Program-made: the position numbers and the translations under genes
Notes under the pieces: generated by a model
Seen by the model: the letters and a program-made list of their open reading frames with translations, nothing else
What the model was told of the DNA's origin: nothing
Databases searched by the model: none
Shown: piece after piece, positions 56,299 to 64,000 of the stretch
Layout of the letters: each line of letters starts with the position of its first letter
Position numbering within the stretch: position 1 is the stretch's first letter
Source: Kitagawia praeruptora
Taxonomy: Eukaryota; Streptophyta; Magnoliopsida; Apiales; Apiaceae
DNA: 64,000 bases
Assembly (NCBI GenBank): GCA_037693485.1
Contig: CM075352.1
Span: 24,672,001 to 24,736,000 of the forward strand
Direction: 5' to 3'

Positions 56299-59200
56299 TT
56301 AGCCAGAATCTGAAGAATTCAGCATTCCAATCTCACTTACCAACCTTGTGAAGGTGGCTTCATCTAATGGCTTAGTGAATATATCAGCTAGTTGTTTATC
56401 TGTAGAGACATAATGCAACTCAATGGTTCCATTAGTTGCATGTTCTCTTATGAAATGATATCTGATGTCAATGTGCTTTGTTCTAGAATGATTGACAGGA
56501 TTGGCAACTATAGAGATTGCACTTGTGTTGTCACACATGATTGGAATTCTTTCCAACACAAGTCCATAATCTCTAAGTTGATTTCTAATCCAAAGCACTT
56601 GAGCACAGCAACTTCCAGCAGCTATGTATTCAGCCTCAGCTGTAGAAGTTGACACAGATTGTTGCTTCTTGCTATACCAAGAAACTAACCTTTGTCCAAG
56701 AAACTGGCAGCTTCCTGAGGTGCTTTTCCTATCCACTCTGCATCCAGCATAATCAGCATCAGAATAACCAACCAGATTGAACCCTGTGTCCTTAGGATAC
56801 CATAATCCCAAGTTAGGAGTGCCCTTCAGATATCTAAAGATCCTTTTTATTGCAATCAAATGTGATTCCTTTGGATTTGATTGAAACCTTGCACATAAGC
56901 ATGTAGCAAACATGATGTCTGGCCTACTTGCAGTGAGGTAGAGTAGAGAACCAACCATGCCTCTGTAGACTGAGATATCTACTCTCTTGCCTTTAGCATC
57001 TTCATCCAATTTAGTGGCAGTGGCCATGGGTGTCTTGGCAGGTGAACAATCTTCCAAGTCAAACTTCTTCAATAAATCCTTGATGTACTTGGTTTGACTG
57101 ATAAAGATACCATCCTTCCTTTGACTGACTTGCAACCCTAGAAAGAATGTCAACTCTCCCATCATACTCATCTCATATCTGCTCTGCATGAGTTTAGAGA
57201 ATTTCTCACACAGTTTCTCATTTGTAGAACCAAAAATGATATCATCCACATAGATTTGAACTAGGATCATATCATCACCATGCTTCTTGTAAAACAGTGT
57301 CTTGTCCAATGTGCCTCTAGTGAATTGATTTTCAAGAAGGAATTGTGATAAAGTATCATACCATGCTCTTGGAGCTTGCTTAAGTCCATACAATGCCTTA
57401 AGCAATCTGTAGACAAATTCTGGGAAATGTGGATCCTCAAAGCCAGGTGGTTGTTGCACATAAGCCTCTTCTTCCAACTCTCCATTTAGAAATGCACTCT
57501 TGACATCCATTTGATAAACTTTAAAGTTTGAATGAGCAGCAAATGCCAAGAATATTCTAATGGCTTCCAATCTAGCAACAGGGGCAAATGTCTCATCATA
57601 ATCAATGCCTTCCTGTTGAGAGTATCCTTTTGCAACCAGCCTTGCTTTGTTTCTTATTATTACACCATCTTCATCCATCTTATTCTTCAGAACCCATTTT
57701 GTTCCAACAATGGTTCTATTCTTTGGTGCAGGCACAAGTTCCCATACTTTGTTCCTTTCAAATTGATTCAGCTCCTCTTGCATGGCAATAATCCAATCTG
57801 GATCCAACAATGCATCATCAAGTTTTTTAGGCTCAACTTGTGATAGAAAACATCCATAGAGGCACTCATTTTGAGTTGCTCTCCTAGTCCTTACTCCTGC
57901 ATTAGGATCTCCAATGATTTGCTCTGCAGTGTGTGATCTATCCCATTTCCTCGAGTGTTCAGCCTGATTTCTCATTCTTGATGTTGCTTCATCATCCACA
58001 TCATGGTCATCCTCATTTCCTCCCCCTGTGAAGTTACCATTACTCACAGGTGTGTCTTGGATGCTTGTTTCTCCACTATTGATTGGCACAAATTCTTCTC
58101 TTGTATCATTATTCACTTGAGAATGTTGAACTTGAGTTTCAACTCCAGTTTCAGTCTCTTCATCAGAATCATCTAGATTATCAAACTGCAATGGATCTCT
58201 GTCTTCATCATTGGCTTCTTCTAGTCCAGGTAGTTTGCTGTCATCAAATGTTACATCTGTGCTTTCCATAACTTTCTTTTGACTGATGACATAAACCTTG
58301 TATGCAATTCTTTCCATAGAATAGCCAAGAAAAATTCCTTCAAATGCTTTTGCATCAAACTTTCCAACATATTCAGAATTATCCTTGAGTACAAAGCATT
58401 TGCTTCCAAAAGTATGAACATACTTTAGTGTAGGCTTCTTTCCAGTCATCAAGTTGTAAGGTGTCTTTCCAGTGTTTTTGTTGATGAGGGTCCTGTTCTG
58501 AATATAGCATGCAGTGCTCACAGCCTCAGCCCAAAAACATGTAGGCATTTTTGCATCAAGTAACATTGTTCTAGCAGCCTCAATTAGAGTTCTATTCTTT
58601 CTCTCAACAACTCCATTTTGTTGTGGAGTCCTTGGAGCTGAGAATTGCTGAGAAATGCCATTCTCTTTGCAGAATGCTTCAAGTGTGGCATTTCTGAACT
58701 CTGTTCCATTATCACTCCTCAGTGCAATCACACTTGCATCGTTTGCCTTTGCTTCCTTGTCAACTTTCTTTATATGCTCAATAATTACTTGTGGAGCCTC
58801 ATCTTTTGATGCCAGAAATTCCACCCATGTATACCTTGAAAAATCATCAACCATTACCAGGGCATACTTCTTTCTTCCAAGTGACATTATGTTGACAGGC
58901 CCAAACAAATCCATATGGATGAGTTGTAGTGGCTTGGTTACAGATGTCACTGTCTTTGACTTGTGGCTTGATCTCTTCATTTTCCCTTTTTGACAAGCCT
59001 CACACACTCCTTCTTGGCAGAATTCAAGTGTGGGCATGCCTCTCACTAACTCTCTTTTGACTAGAGAATTAATGGCCTTGAAGTTCAGGTGTGATAGTTT
59101 CTTGTGCCAAAGCCAACAATCTTCATTTGATGCTTTTGAGTAAAAGCAACAAATTTTGTCCTTGTTTGCAGAGTCCATATTGGCTACAAACAGGCTTCCC

Positions 59201-59550
59201 TTCCTTACTCCAGATAGATCAAAATCACCAGTCTTCTTGTGGGTGATCAAACATTCATCCTTGTCAAAATTCACTTTGAATCCTCTATCAGTAAACTGAC
59301 CAACACTTAACAGATTATGCTTGAGCCCCTTGACTAGTGCTACATCTTCAATGATGACATTTCCAACTTTCAGCTTGCCATATCCCAATGTGTTACCCAT
59401 GCTGTCATCTCCAAAAGCAACCATTGGGCCAGCCTTTTCCTCATACTGTGATAGCAGGGCCATATCACCAGTCATATGATTTGAGCATCCACTGTCCAAA
59501 ATCCACATGACCTTCTTTTCACTTTCTTTGCCCTGCAAACACAAAGGTAT
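56299..59550 (-). CDS. copia Pol: PR-INT-RT-RNase H
   Basis: About 1080 residues with all copia domains in order. Protease has LDSGCSNHMTG near the N-terminus, followed by the pre-integrase zinc-binding region (HKKLSH...CEACQKGK). Integrase has HMDLFGP, SDNGTEF and PQQNGVVERKNR. RT has KWVLKNK, DVKSAFLNGELEEE and YVDDIIFGS. RNase H has DADYAGCRVDRKSTSG and STAEAEYIA. No stop or frameshift is seen inside. There is no true ATG at its 5' edge, so it must be made as Gag-Pol. The preceding segment is in another frame (see 59550-59990). Confidence 0.9.
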   Translation of the reverse strand: MPLCLQGKESEKKVMWILDSGCSNHMTGDMALLSQYEEKAGPMVAFGDDSMGNTLGYGKLKVGNVIIEDVALVKGLKHNLLSVGQFTDRGFKVNFDKDECLITHKKTGDFDLSGVRKGSLFVANMDSANKDKICCFYSKASNEDCWLWHKKLSHLNFKAINSLVKRELVRGMPTLEFCQEGVCEACQKGKMKRSSHKSKTVTSVTKPLQLIHMDLFGPVNIMSLGRKKYALVMVDDFSRYTWVEFLASKDEAPQVIIEHIKKVDKEAKANDASVIALRSDNGTEFRNATLEAFCKENGISQQFSAPRTPQQNGVVERKNRTLIEAARTMLLDAKMPTCFWAEAVSTACYIQNRTLINKNTGKTPYNLMTGKKPTLKYVHTFGSKCFVLKDNSEYVGKFDAKAFEGIFLGYSMERIAYKVYVISQKKVMESTDVTFDDSKLPGLEEANDEDRDPLQFDNLDDSDEETETGVETQVQHSQVNNDTREEFVPINSGETSIQDTPVSNGNFTGGGNEDDHDVDDEATSRMRNQAEHSRKWDRSHTAEQIIGDPNAGVRTRRATQNECLYGCFLSQVEPKKLDDALLDPDWIIAMQEELNQFERNKVWELVPAPKNRTIVGTKWVLKNKMDEDGVIIRNKARLVAKGYSQQEGIDYDETFAPVARLEAIRIFLAFAAHSNFKVYQMDVKSAFLNGELEEEAYVQQPPGFEDPHFPEFVYRLLKALYGLKQAPRAWYDTLSQFLLENQFTRGTLDKTLFYKKHGDDMILVQIYVDDIIFGSTNEKLCEKFSKLMQSRYEMSMMGELTFFLGLQVSQRKDGIFISQTKYIKDLLKKFDLEDCSPAKTPMATATKLDEDAKGKRVDISVYRGMVGSLLYLTASRPDIMFATCLCARFQSNPKESHLIAIKRIFRYLKGTPNLGLWYPKDTGFNLVGYSDADYAGCRVDRKSTSGSCQFLGQRLVSWYSKKQQSVSTSTAEAEYIAAGSCCAQVLWIRNQLRDYGLVLERIPIMCDNTSAISIVANPVNHSRTKHIDIRYHFIREHATNGTIELHYVSTDKQLADIFTKPLDEATFTRLVSEIGMLNSSDSG

Positions 59551-59990
59551 TACTTTTCCTTTGGTACCCAAACAAGTTTGGGTCCATGTGACTTAGAGAC
59601 AGTTTTATCATAAACAACATGCTTGTCAACTTTCTTAGTGTTAGTCTTCTTGTCACTGTTGGAAGTCTTAGAACCTGAGGTTTCAGACTTAGGTGACAAA
59701 GGTACCTTCCTAGCTTTAGGAGGACTTGAAGACTTTGACCTTGTGTAGTGTGTGTGGGAATTGTGACTGATACAACCATCAATGAACTGCCTTCTTAAAT
59801 TAAAACAACTAGTCATAACATTCATATTGCATGGCATACAGTCAAATTTATCACAGAAAGGTGCATCTCTATGACTTAGAGGCACAGAACAGTCATAGAA
59901 AGGTTTAGACACACTACCAACAGGTTTCTTGCATGCATGAGTTAGATGATTGGTACTGAAACAGTTCTGACAAGTTTTCCTAGGGGCATT
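59550..59990 (-). pseudogene. gag-pol junction segment in the +1 frame
   Basis: This stretch encodes a second zinc knuckle CQNCFSTNHLTHAC (59931-59972) and a Lys/Ser-rich linker ending GPKLVWVPKEK. It is shifted relative to both gag (upstream) and pol (downstream), which share a frame. Two compensating shifts, one near 59989 and one near 59555-59570, are needed for a Gag-Pol product. They may be indels or, less likely, programmed events. Confidence 0.65.
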
Positions 59991-62043
59991 AGTTGTTATC
60001 CTTGTTAATCCCTAACTTGCCATTTCTGTTCTGTTTCTTTTTAGTCACTTCCTTTTCTGATTCACTCTTCCCAGCTGAGACAAACTTAACAAACTTCTTA
60101 GGTCTTGGCCTATCAACTACTGGCTTCTTGGTCTTTGACTTGACACTCTTACCCTTAGAGGATGCTTGCTGTTCACTAGATTGTGCCTCATCCTCATCAT
60201 TCAACATTTGCTTGATGAGTAAGGCATCCTCATCAATTTCAAATGTTGATTCCTTAAAAATTGGATTTTCAGTTTTTCTCAAAATGTGAGGCACTTTCTC
60301 ATGAATAGCTGTGTCCTCTTCAATGACAGCATAGCCTTTCCTTTGTTTGAGAGAGTCATAGTCAAGTCCAATAGCTGCTTTGGGTTTAGCTTCAATTTTC
60401 TCACAGTAGGATTGCACTAAACCAGATGATTTCTTGAAAGTTTTAAGTTTGAATTCATTCTCAGCTAATTCATCCCTAAGAGCCTTCTCTACTTGACTAG
60501 CACATAGAACCTTGTTCTTCAAATATTCAACTTCTTTCTTAAGGTTTTCTACTTGCATAGTAGTTAGCTCAAGTTCCTCATTCTTTTTGGTTAATATTTC
60601 ATTTCTAGTAGACAGTTTAGCAATCTCCTCATTAGCAGCAGTCATACTAGTATGAATATTAAACATTTCAACAGATAATTGTTCAATCATGCATTTGTAT
60701 TCAGAAACAGACATGTCTATAGTAGTGAGAGATGGTACCTGAGAATCAGATGAAGATGAGTCATCCTTGGAGTTGGCCATCAAGGCATAGTTGCAGAATT
60801 CTTGTTCCTCTTCATCACTCTCAGAATCATCCCAACACTTCCCTTCAGCTATGTAGGCCTTACCATGTGTCTGCTTTTTCAGAAGGGCCTCATACTTAGC
60901 TTCTAGCTCAAGATAATCTCTATCCTTCTTTTTAGGCTTCTTGCATTCACTGGCAAAATGCCCTAGGTCATTGCATCTATAACACCTTACAGATGACCTA
61001 TCCACATAACCGGTTTTGAACTTATTTCTGTTTGGCTTCACAGGTGCCTTGTTCTTGTTGGCTGAATGGTTTTGAGTTTTGGGTTTGAAGGGTTGATTTC
61101 TTTTAAATCTGATGTTTGGAAATTTTCTGGCCATGAAGGCATATGAGGTATTTTCCATCCCATAAAGTTCTTCCAGAGTGAAAAACTCTTCTTCTTCTTC
61201 CTCCTTTTCCTCAACAGGTTCACTCACCCCAGCTTCAGTTTCTTCATCATCTGCCACCTCCTCTATCCTTAGTTGGCTTGTAGATGCTTCTAGGTCCAGG
61301 ATGGATTTGTTGACTATCAAGGCACATGATGTGTTTATCATCCTACCTTGGTTGGCTTGGATAGCCCTTTTCTGAAGCAACTCAAGTTCATGAGTCTTTA
61401 GGACTCCATAGAGCACATCATAGGTGACTTTGTTCAAATCTCTCTCTCTTAGAGAAATGACTCTTTGCTCCAGATGATTTGGTGAAGACAACAGAAATTT
61501 CATATTTAACTCCTTGGTGCTGTAAACCTTTCCATTCATCTGCAACTCAGTAACTAGCTTGTGAAACCTTTCAAACATTTCAGTGATGCTTTCCTTGGGC
61601 TGTGCCATGAAAGCTTCATACTGTGTGACCAGTATCTGTTTCCTGTTTTCCTTAACCTCATCAGTCCCTTCACACAACACCTCAATGTGTTCCCACATCT
61701 CTTTAGCAGACGTGCATGATGCAATGTTTGCAAACATTGACATGTCCATGGAATCAATGATAAGCAACATGAGGTGGCTGTCAAGAGCAACCTTCTCCCT
61801 TTCTGACTCTGTCCACTTTGATGGATCCTTGGCCTCATAAGTTCTTGGGATAGTTATGGTTCCAACAGTCTTCTCTGGTATCTCTTGTTGTGGAACAAAA
61901 GGACCATTCTTGAGAATCTCAGGATACAAGGGATGAGAGGCTTTAATGAACAACATCATCTTTATCTTCCAGAGGTTGAAGTTTTCTTTATCAAACTTAG
62001 GGACCTTCACCGTTCCTGTAGTCTTTGGTGTATTCGAACTCAT
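59989..62043 (-). CDS. copia Gag (684 aa)
   Basis: Starts ATGAGTTCG at 62043, 32 bases inside the primer site edge. The N-terminal gag core is of the copia UBN2-type (DKENFNLWKIKMMLFI, then MWEHIEVLCEGTDEVKENRK). An acidic stretch and the zinc knuckle CYRCNDLGHFASEC follow (about residues 350-365). A coiled-coil region (ELELTTMQVENLKKEVEYL) and a basic C-terminus complete it. The frame ends GINKDNN just before the frame-shifted second zinc knuckle. The upstream open extension to 62232 lies in the LTR and primer site and is not used. Confidence 0.85.
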   Translation of the reverse strand: MSSNTPKTTGTVKVPKFDKENFNLWKIKMMLFIKASHPLYPEILKNGPFVPQQEIPEKTVGTITIPRTYEAKDPSKWTESEREKVALDSHLMLLIIDSMDMSMFANIASCTSAKEMWEHIEVLCEGTDEVKENRKQILVTQYEAFMAQPKESITEMFERFHKLVTELQMNGKVYSTKELNMKFLLSSPNHLEQRVISLRERDLNKVTYDVLYGVLKTHELELLQKRAIQANQGRMINTSCALIVNKSILDLEASTSQLRIEEVADDEETEAGVSEPVEEKEEEEEEFFTLEELYGMENTSYAFMARKFPNIRFKRNQPFKPKTQNHSANKNKAPVKPNRNKFKTGYVDRSSVRCYRCNDLGHFASECKKPKKKDRDYLELEAKYEALLKKQTHGKAYIAEGKCWDDSESDEEEQEFCNYALMANSKDDSSSSDSQVPSLTTIDMSVSEYKCMIEQLSVEMFNIHTSMTAANEEIAKLSTRNEILTKKNEELELTTMQVENLKKEVEYLKNKVLCASQVEKALRDELAENEFKLKTFKKSSGLVQSYCEKIEAKPKAAIGLDYDSLKQRKGYAVIEEDTAIHEKVPHILRKTENPIFKESTFEIDEDALLIKQMLNDEDEAQSSEQQASSKGKSVKSKTKKPVVDRPRPKKFVKFVSAGKSESEKEVTKKKQNRNGKLGINKDNN

Positions 62044-62074
62044 GATCGTTTCTCTGTTTTTGAATAAACAGCCC

Positions 62075-62086
62075 TCTCTGATACCA
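62075..62086 (-). other. copia primer binding site
   Basis: TGGTATCAGAGA on the minus strand, two bases from the LTR end, matches the complement of the initiator tRNA-Met 3' end. Confidence 0.85.
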
Positions 62087-62088
62087 CT

Positions 62089-63383
62089 TGTTGAGTATTG
62101 AATACGGTAAAAGAATACAGAGGGGGGGGGGGTGAATGGATTCTTGAACTTTTCTTTGATTGAGTCTATGTAGCAGATAAGTGCCTGTGTGTGTAGAAGT
62201 GAAGGTGCGGATAAATAAACAACACAAGACACAATATCACTTTAATCTAATGTATTATTAGATAAAGGTTGCTACAATCTGTGAATACAAATGGTAGTAT
62301 TCTCAGCTTCGTTTTTCTCAGAGAGATATGGCTTACAGTGTATGAAAAACTTGACTCACAAAAAGTTACTAAGTTATGAAGTGAGGCTGTGTCCTTATAG
62401 AACATGGATACAGCCTACTTACTGCAAATAAGGTAGCTAAACAAATTGCTTTCTAGTCTGTCTATCCTTTTTGAGTAAGTGTCCAAACGGTTACAGATTT
62501 GACTTTGCAAAGCCTGTTTAGATCCACTTCTTTAGCTCCTTGTCTCTTCTATATCTCTCCAAGCTTCCTTGTAGGCTTTCCAGAGCACGTTACAGATTGT
62601 GGTCCATAAAGTGCATTGGCTTGTTGCAGGTTTCTGACTTGTACAATTTCTTCAGTATTTTGTCTCCAAGAATGTATTCGAGAAGTGACTAAGTAAGTGA
62701 TTCGAGAACTAGAATTGACTTGATCGATAACTCTGAGTTCTCGAATACTGTTATAATGACATATAGAACCACTTCTCGAATAGCTCTTTTCCATCAGGAT
62801 TCCTTGAGTTGTCGAATAGAACATTTGACTTATCGAATCCTCGAGTTGTCGAATAGCTTTCTGAGTCCTTGAGATATCGAATGGAACTTTGACTTGTTGA
62901 CTCTTTGAGAACTCGAATACCATCTTGACTTGTTGACTTCTTGAGTTCTCGAATAGAGTAGTAGACATATCGAATCCCTGAGATATCGAATGAGATATCG
63001 AACAGTGTATTCAGAGATATCGAATAGTGTCTTGAGATATCGAATCCCTGACTTCTCGAATGCTGGACTTCTTGAATAGACAAATATACTTCTCGAATTG
63101 GTACTTAGGCAAATTCTTCATTTCTTCAAATCCCAACTGTGATTATTTGACAGTCTTTAACTCCTTGCTTGAGGCATGAACCTTGGAACTTCTTTCAAGC
63201 ATTATTCTAGACTCTATTTGTACAATTACACAACTAGGATTTGATGCCTACTACAAGTACAATACAAACAGAAACTCTACAACTAGAGGTTCCCTCAGTT
63301 AAGAGGTCATGTAAGTAATGCAAAGCATTACAAACAATTAGGCTTGTTATTAGATGTGTACAGGCATGCCTCTGTAACTAACA
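62089..63383 (-). repeat. copia 5' LTR (1295 bp)
   Basis: Nearly identical to 49263-50554; three of its length differences are extra G residues in one run (about 62121-62132). It carries the same TCGAAT word cluster. Confidence 0.9.
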
Positions 63384-63388
63384 GTAGT

Positions 63389-63770
63389 CCAAATACAAGA
63401 TATAGGGACGGATTTAAGGGGCCATGGGGTGACCATGATCCCCTCAAAATCTCTACTAAAAACTTCGTTTTCTTCAATTTTATGTATAAATTTTGATTAT
63501 ATAATGTATTTGGTCCCTCTATAAACTAATAATTCGTTCTTCTAAGACGATGAGAGGGGTAGAGAGAGAGAGAGAACCAACGGCAAGCACATTCAAAAAA
63601 TTTTGAATCCAAATCCAAAACATACAACCAGATCTAGAGGACAGATATTTGGATTAGACTCCACTATCACTTCCAAACTTAGATCTCAGCATAAGGAGGG
63701 CAATACAATCACCAGCACTACATACTACAAGTATGGAGGGGACACCCACCGGACATATCTGGATGCAGCA
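63389..63770 (+). other. flank, possible LINE 5' UTR
   Basis: No gene seen. A short GA run lies at about 63562-63574. The A/G-rich part from about 63550 leads into the ORF1-like frame and may be the 5' UTR of a LINE. Confidence 0.35.
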
Positions 63771-64000
63771 ATGGCAAATAACAAAGCGGCAATCAACGAG
63801 GAAGAACAACAGTGGACTTTGGTTAGGAGGCGCAAAAATGGAAACAAGACGAAGACTCACATCTTTATAGGTAACATCCCCACAAAAGCTACCCCACTAG
63901 ATATTTGGAATTCTGTTAAAGGAGACATTTTCGGTACAGATCTATACACACCGGAAACAAGAGATAGGAACAACAATAGATTTGCCTTCCTTACACTAAA
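63771..64000 (+). CDS. LINE ORF1-like protein, 5' part (runs off the window)
   Basis: A frame of 76 complete codons, open to the window edge. It begins MANNKAAINEEEQQWTLVRR, then a Lys-rich stretch and an RRM-like start THIFIGNIPTKATPLDIWNS with NNNRFAFLTLK as the RNP1-like strand. The WT-x-V-x-RR element followed by an RRM is typical of ORF1 in plant L1-type LINEs. A cellular RRM protein is possible, but the repeat-rich context favours a LINE. The ATG is the first in this frame after the A-rich leader. Confidence 0.55.
   Translation, partial: MANNKAAINEEEQQWTLVRRRKNGNKTKTHIFIGNIPTKATPLDIWNSVKGDIFGTDLYTPETRDRNNNRFAFLTL

Larger units (their letters stand above)
49263..63383 (-). mobile_element. 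Sirevirus/Maximus-type Ty1-copia retrotransposon (14.1 kb)
   Basis: LTRs 49263-50554 and 62089-63383 are bounded by TGTTAG...CAACA on the minus strand. The target duplication is GTAGT (49258-49262 and 63384-63388). In minus orientation it holds an initiator-tRNA-Met-like primer site, gag, protease-integrase-RT-RNase H, a spacer, a large ORF in env position and a polypurine tract. Large size, long LTRs and the extra 3' ORF indicate the Sirevirus (Maximus/SIRE) lineage. The LTRs differ by about three substitutions plus a G-run length, so insertion is recent. Confidence 0.95.

Noticed and set aside
63395..63550. hAT-like terminus (AGGGACGGATTTAAGG)
   Set aside because: It resembles the end of the MITE at 3399, but no partner inverted repeat or duplication was found in the window.

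Overview
This is a repeat-rich nuclear window from a flowering plant. Three things point to this: an eleven-exon protein kinase gene with plant-type GT-AG introns, plant Ty3/gypsy (Tat) and Ty1/copia (Sirevirus-type) retrotransposons, and several plant MITE and Helitron families. Nothing in the sequence fixes the species; a eudicot is most likely by codon and repeat style. About 46 kb of the 64 kb is LTR retrotransposon.

Left part (1-12.5 kb), genic. Two tandemly duplicated single-exon genes for small multi-spanning membrane proteins (1440-1982 and 5781-6335) lie inside duplicated blocks of roughly 1.2 kb, with an 80-bp relic of a further copy between them. Four small DNA elements surround them: a MULE-type MITE, a foldback, a hAT MITE and an Emigrant/pogo-like MITE. 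On the minus strand, 7290-12055 is an ankyrin-repeat protein kinase that I recognise as the VH1-interacting kinase (VIK/ILK) type. Its eleven exons join into 441 codons plus a stop.

Middle part (12,503-44,265), a Russian doll of LTR elements whose order is fixed by target-site duplications (TSDs). Element 1 is a Tat-lineage gypsy element with two RNase H domains (TSD ACCGT) and lies about 450 bp upstream of the VIK start codon. A younger copy of the same family, Element 2 (23,188-41,823, TSD AGCCC), is inserted in Element 1's antisense gene. A deleted minus-strand Athila-like element (23,549-28,797, TSD TGGGT) is inserted in the left LTR of Element 2. Both Tat copies carry two genes on the opposite strand between pol and the 3' LTR, each with its own TATA box. 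The larger is spliced, with a 999-codon frame related to the 'putative gypsy type transposon' domain. In Element 2, gag and pol form one frame interrupted by a single UGA.

Right part (44.3-64 kb). A non-autonomous Helitron (44,542-45,696) comes first. A Tourist-like MITE follows, split by a second Helitron that itself holds a Stowaway MITE. An unexplained array of eight imperfect palindromes lies at about 48.9-49.2 kb. A 14.1-kb young Sirevirus-type copia element on the minus strand (49,263-63,383, TSD GTAGT) has gag, pol and a 1580-codon env-position ORF. The window ends inside what looks like the RRM-containing ORF1 of a LINE.
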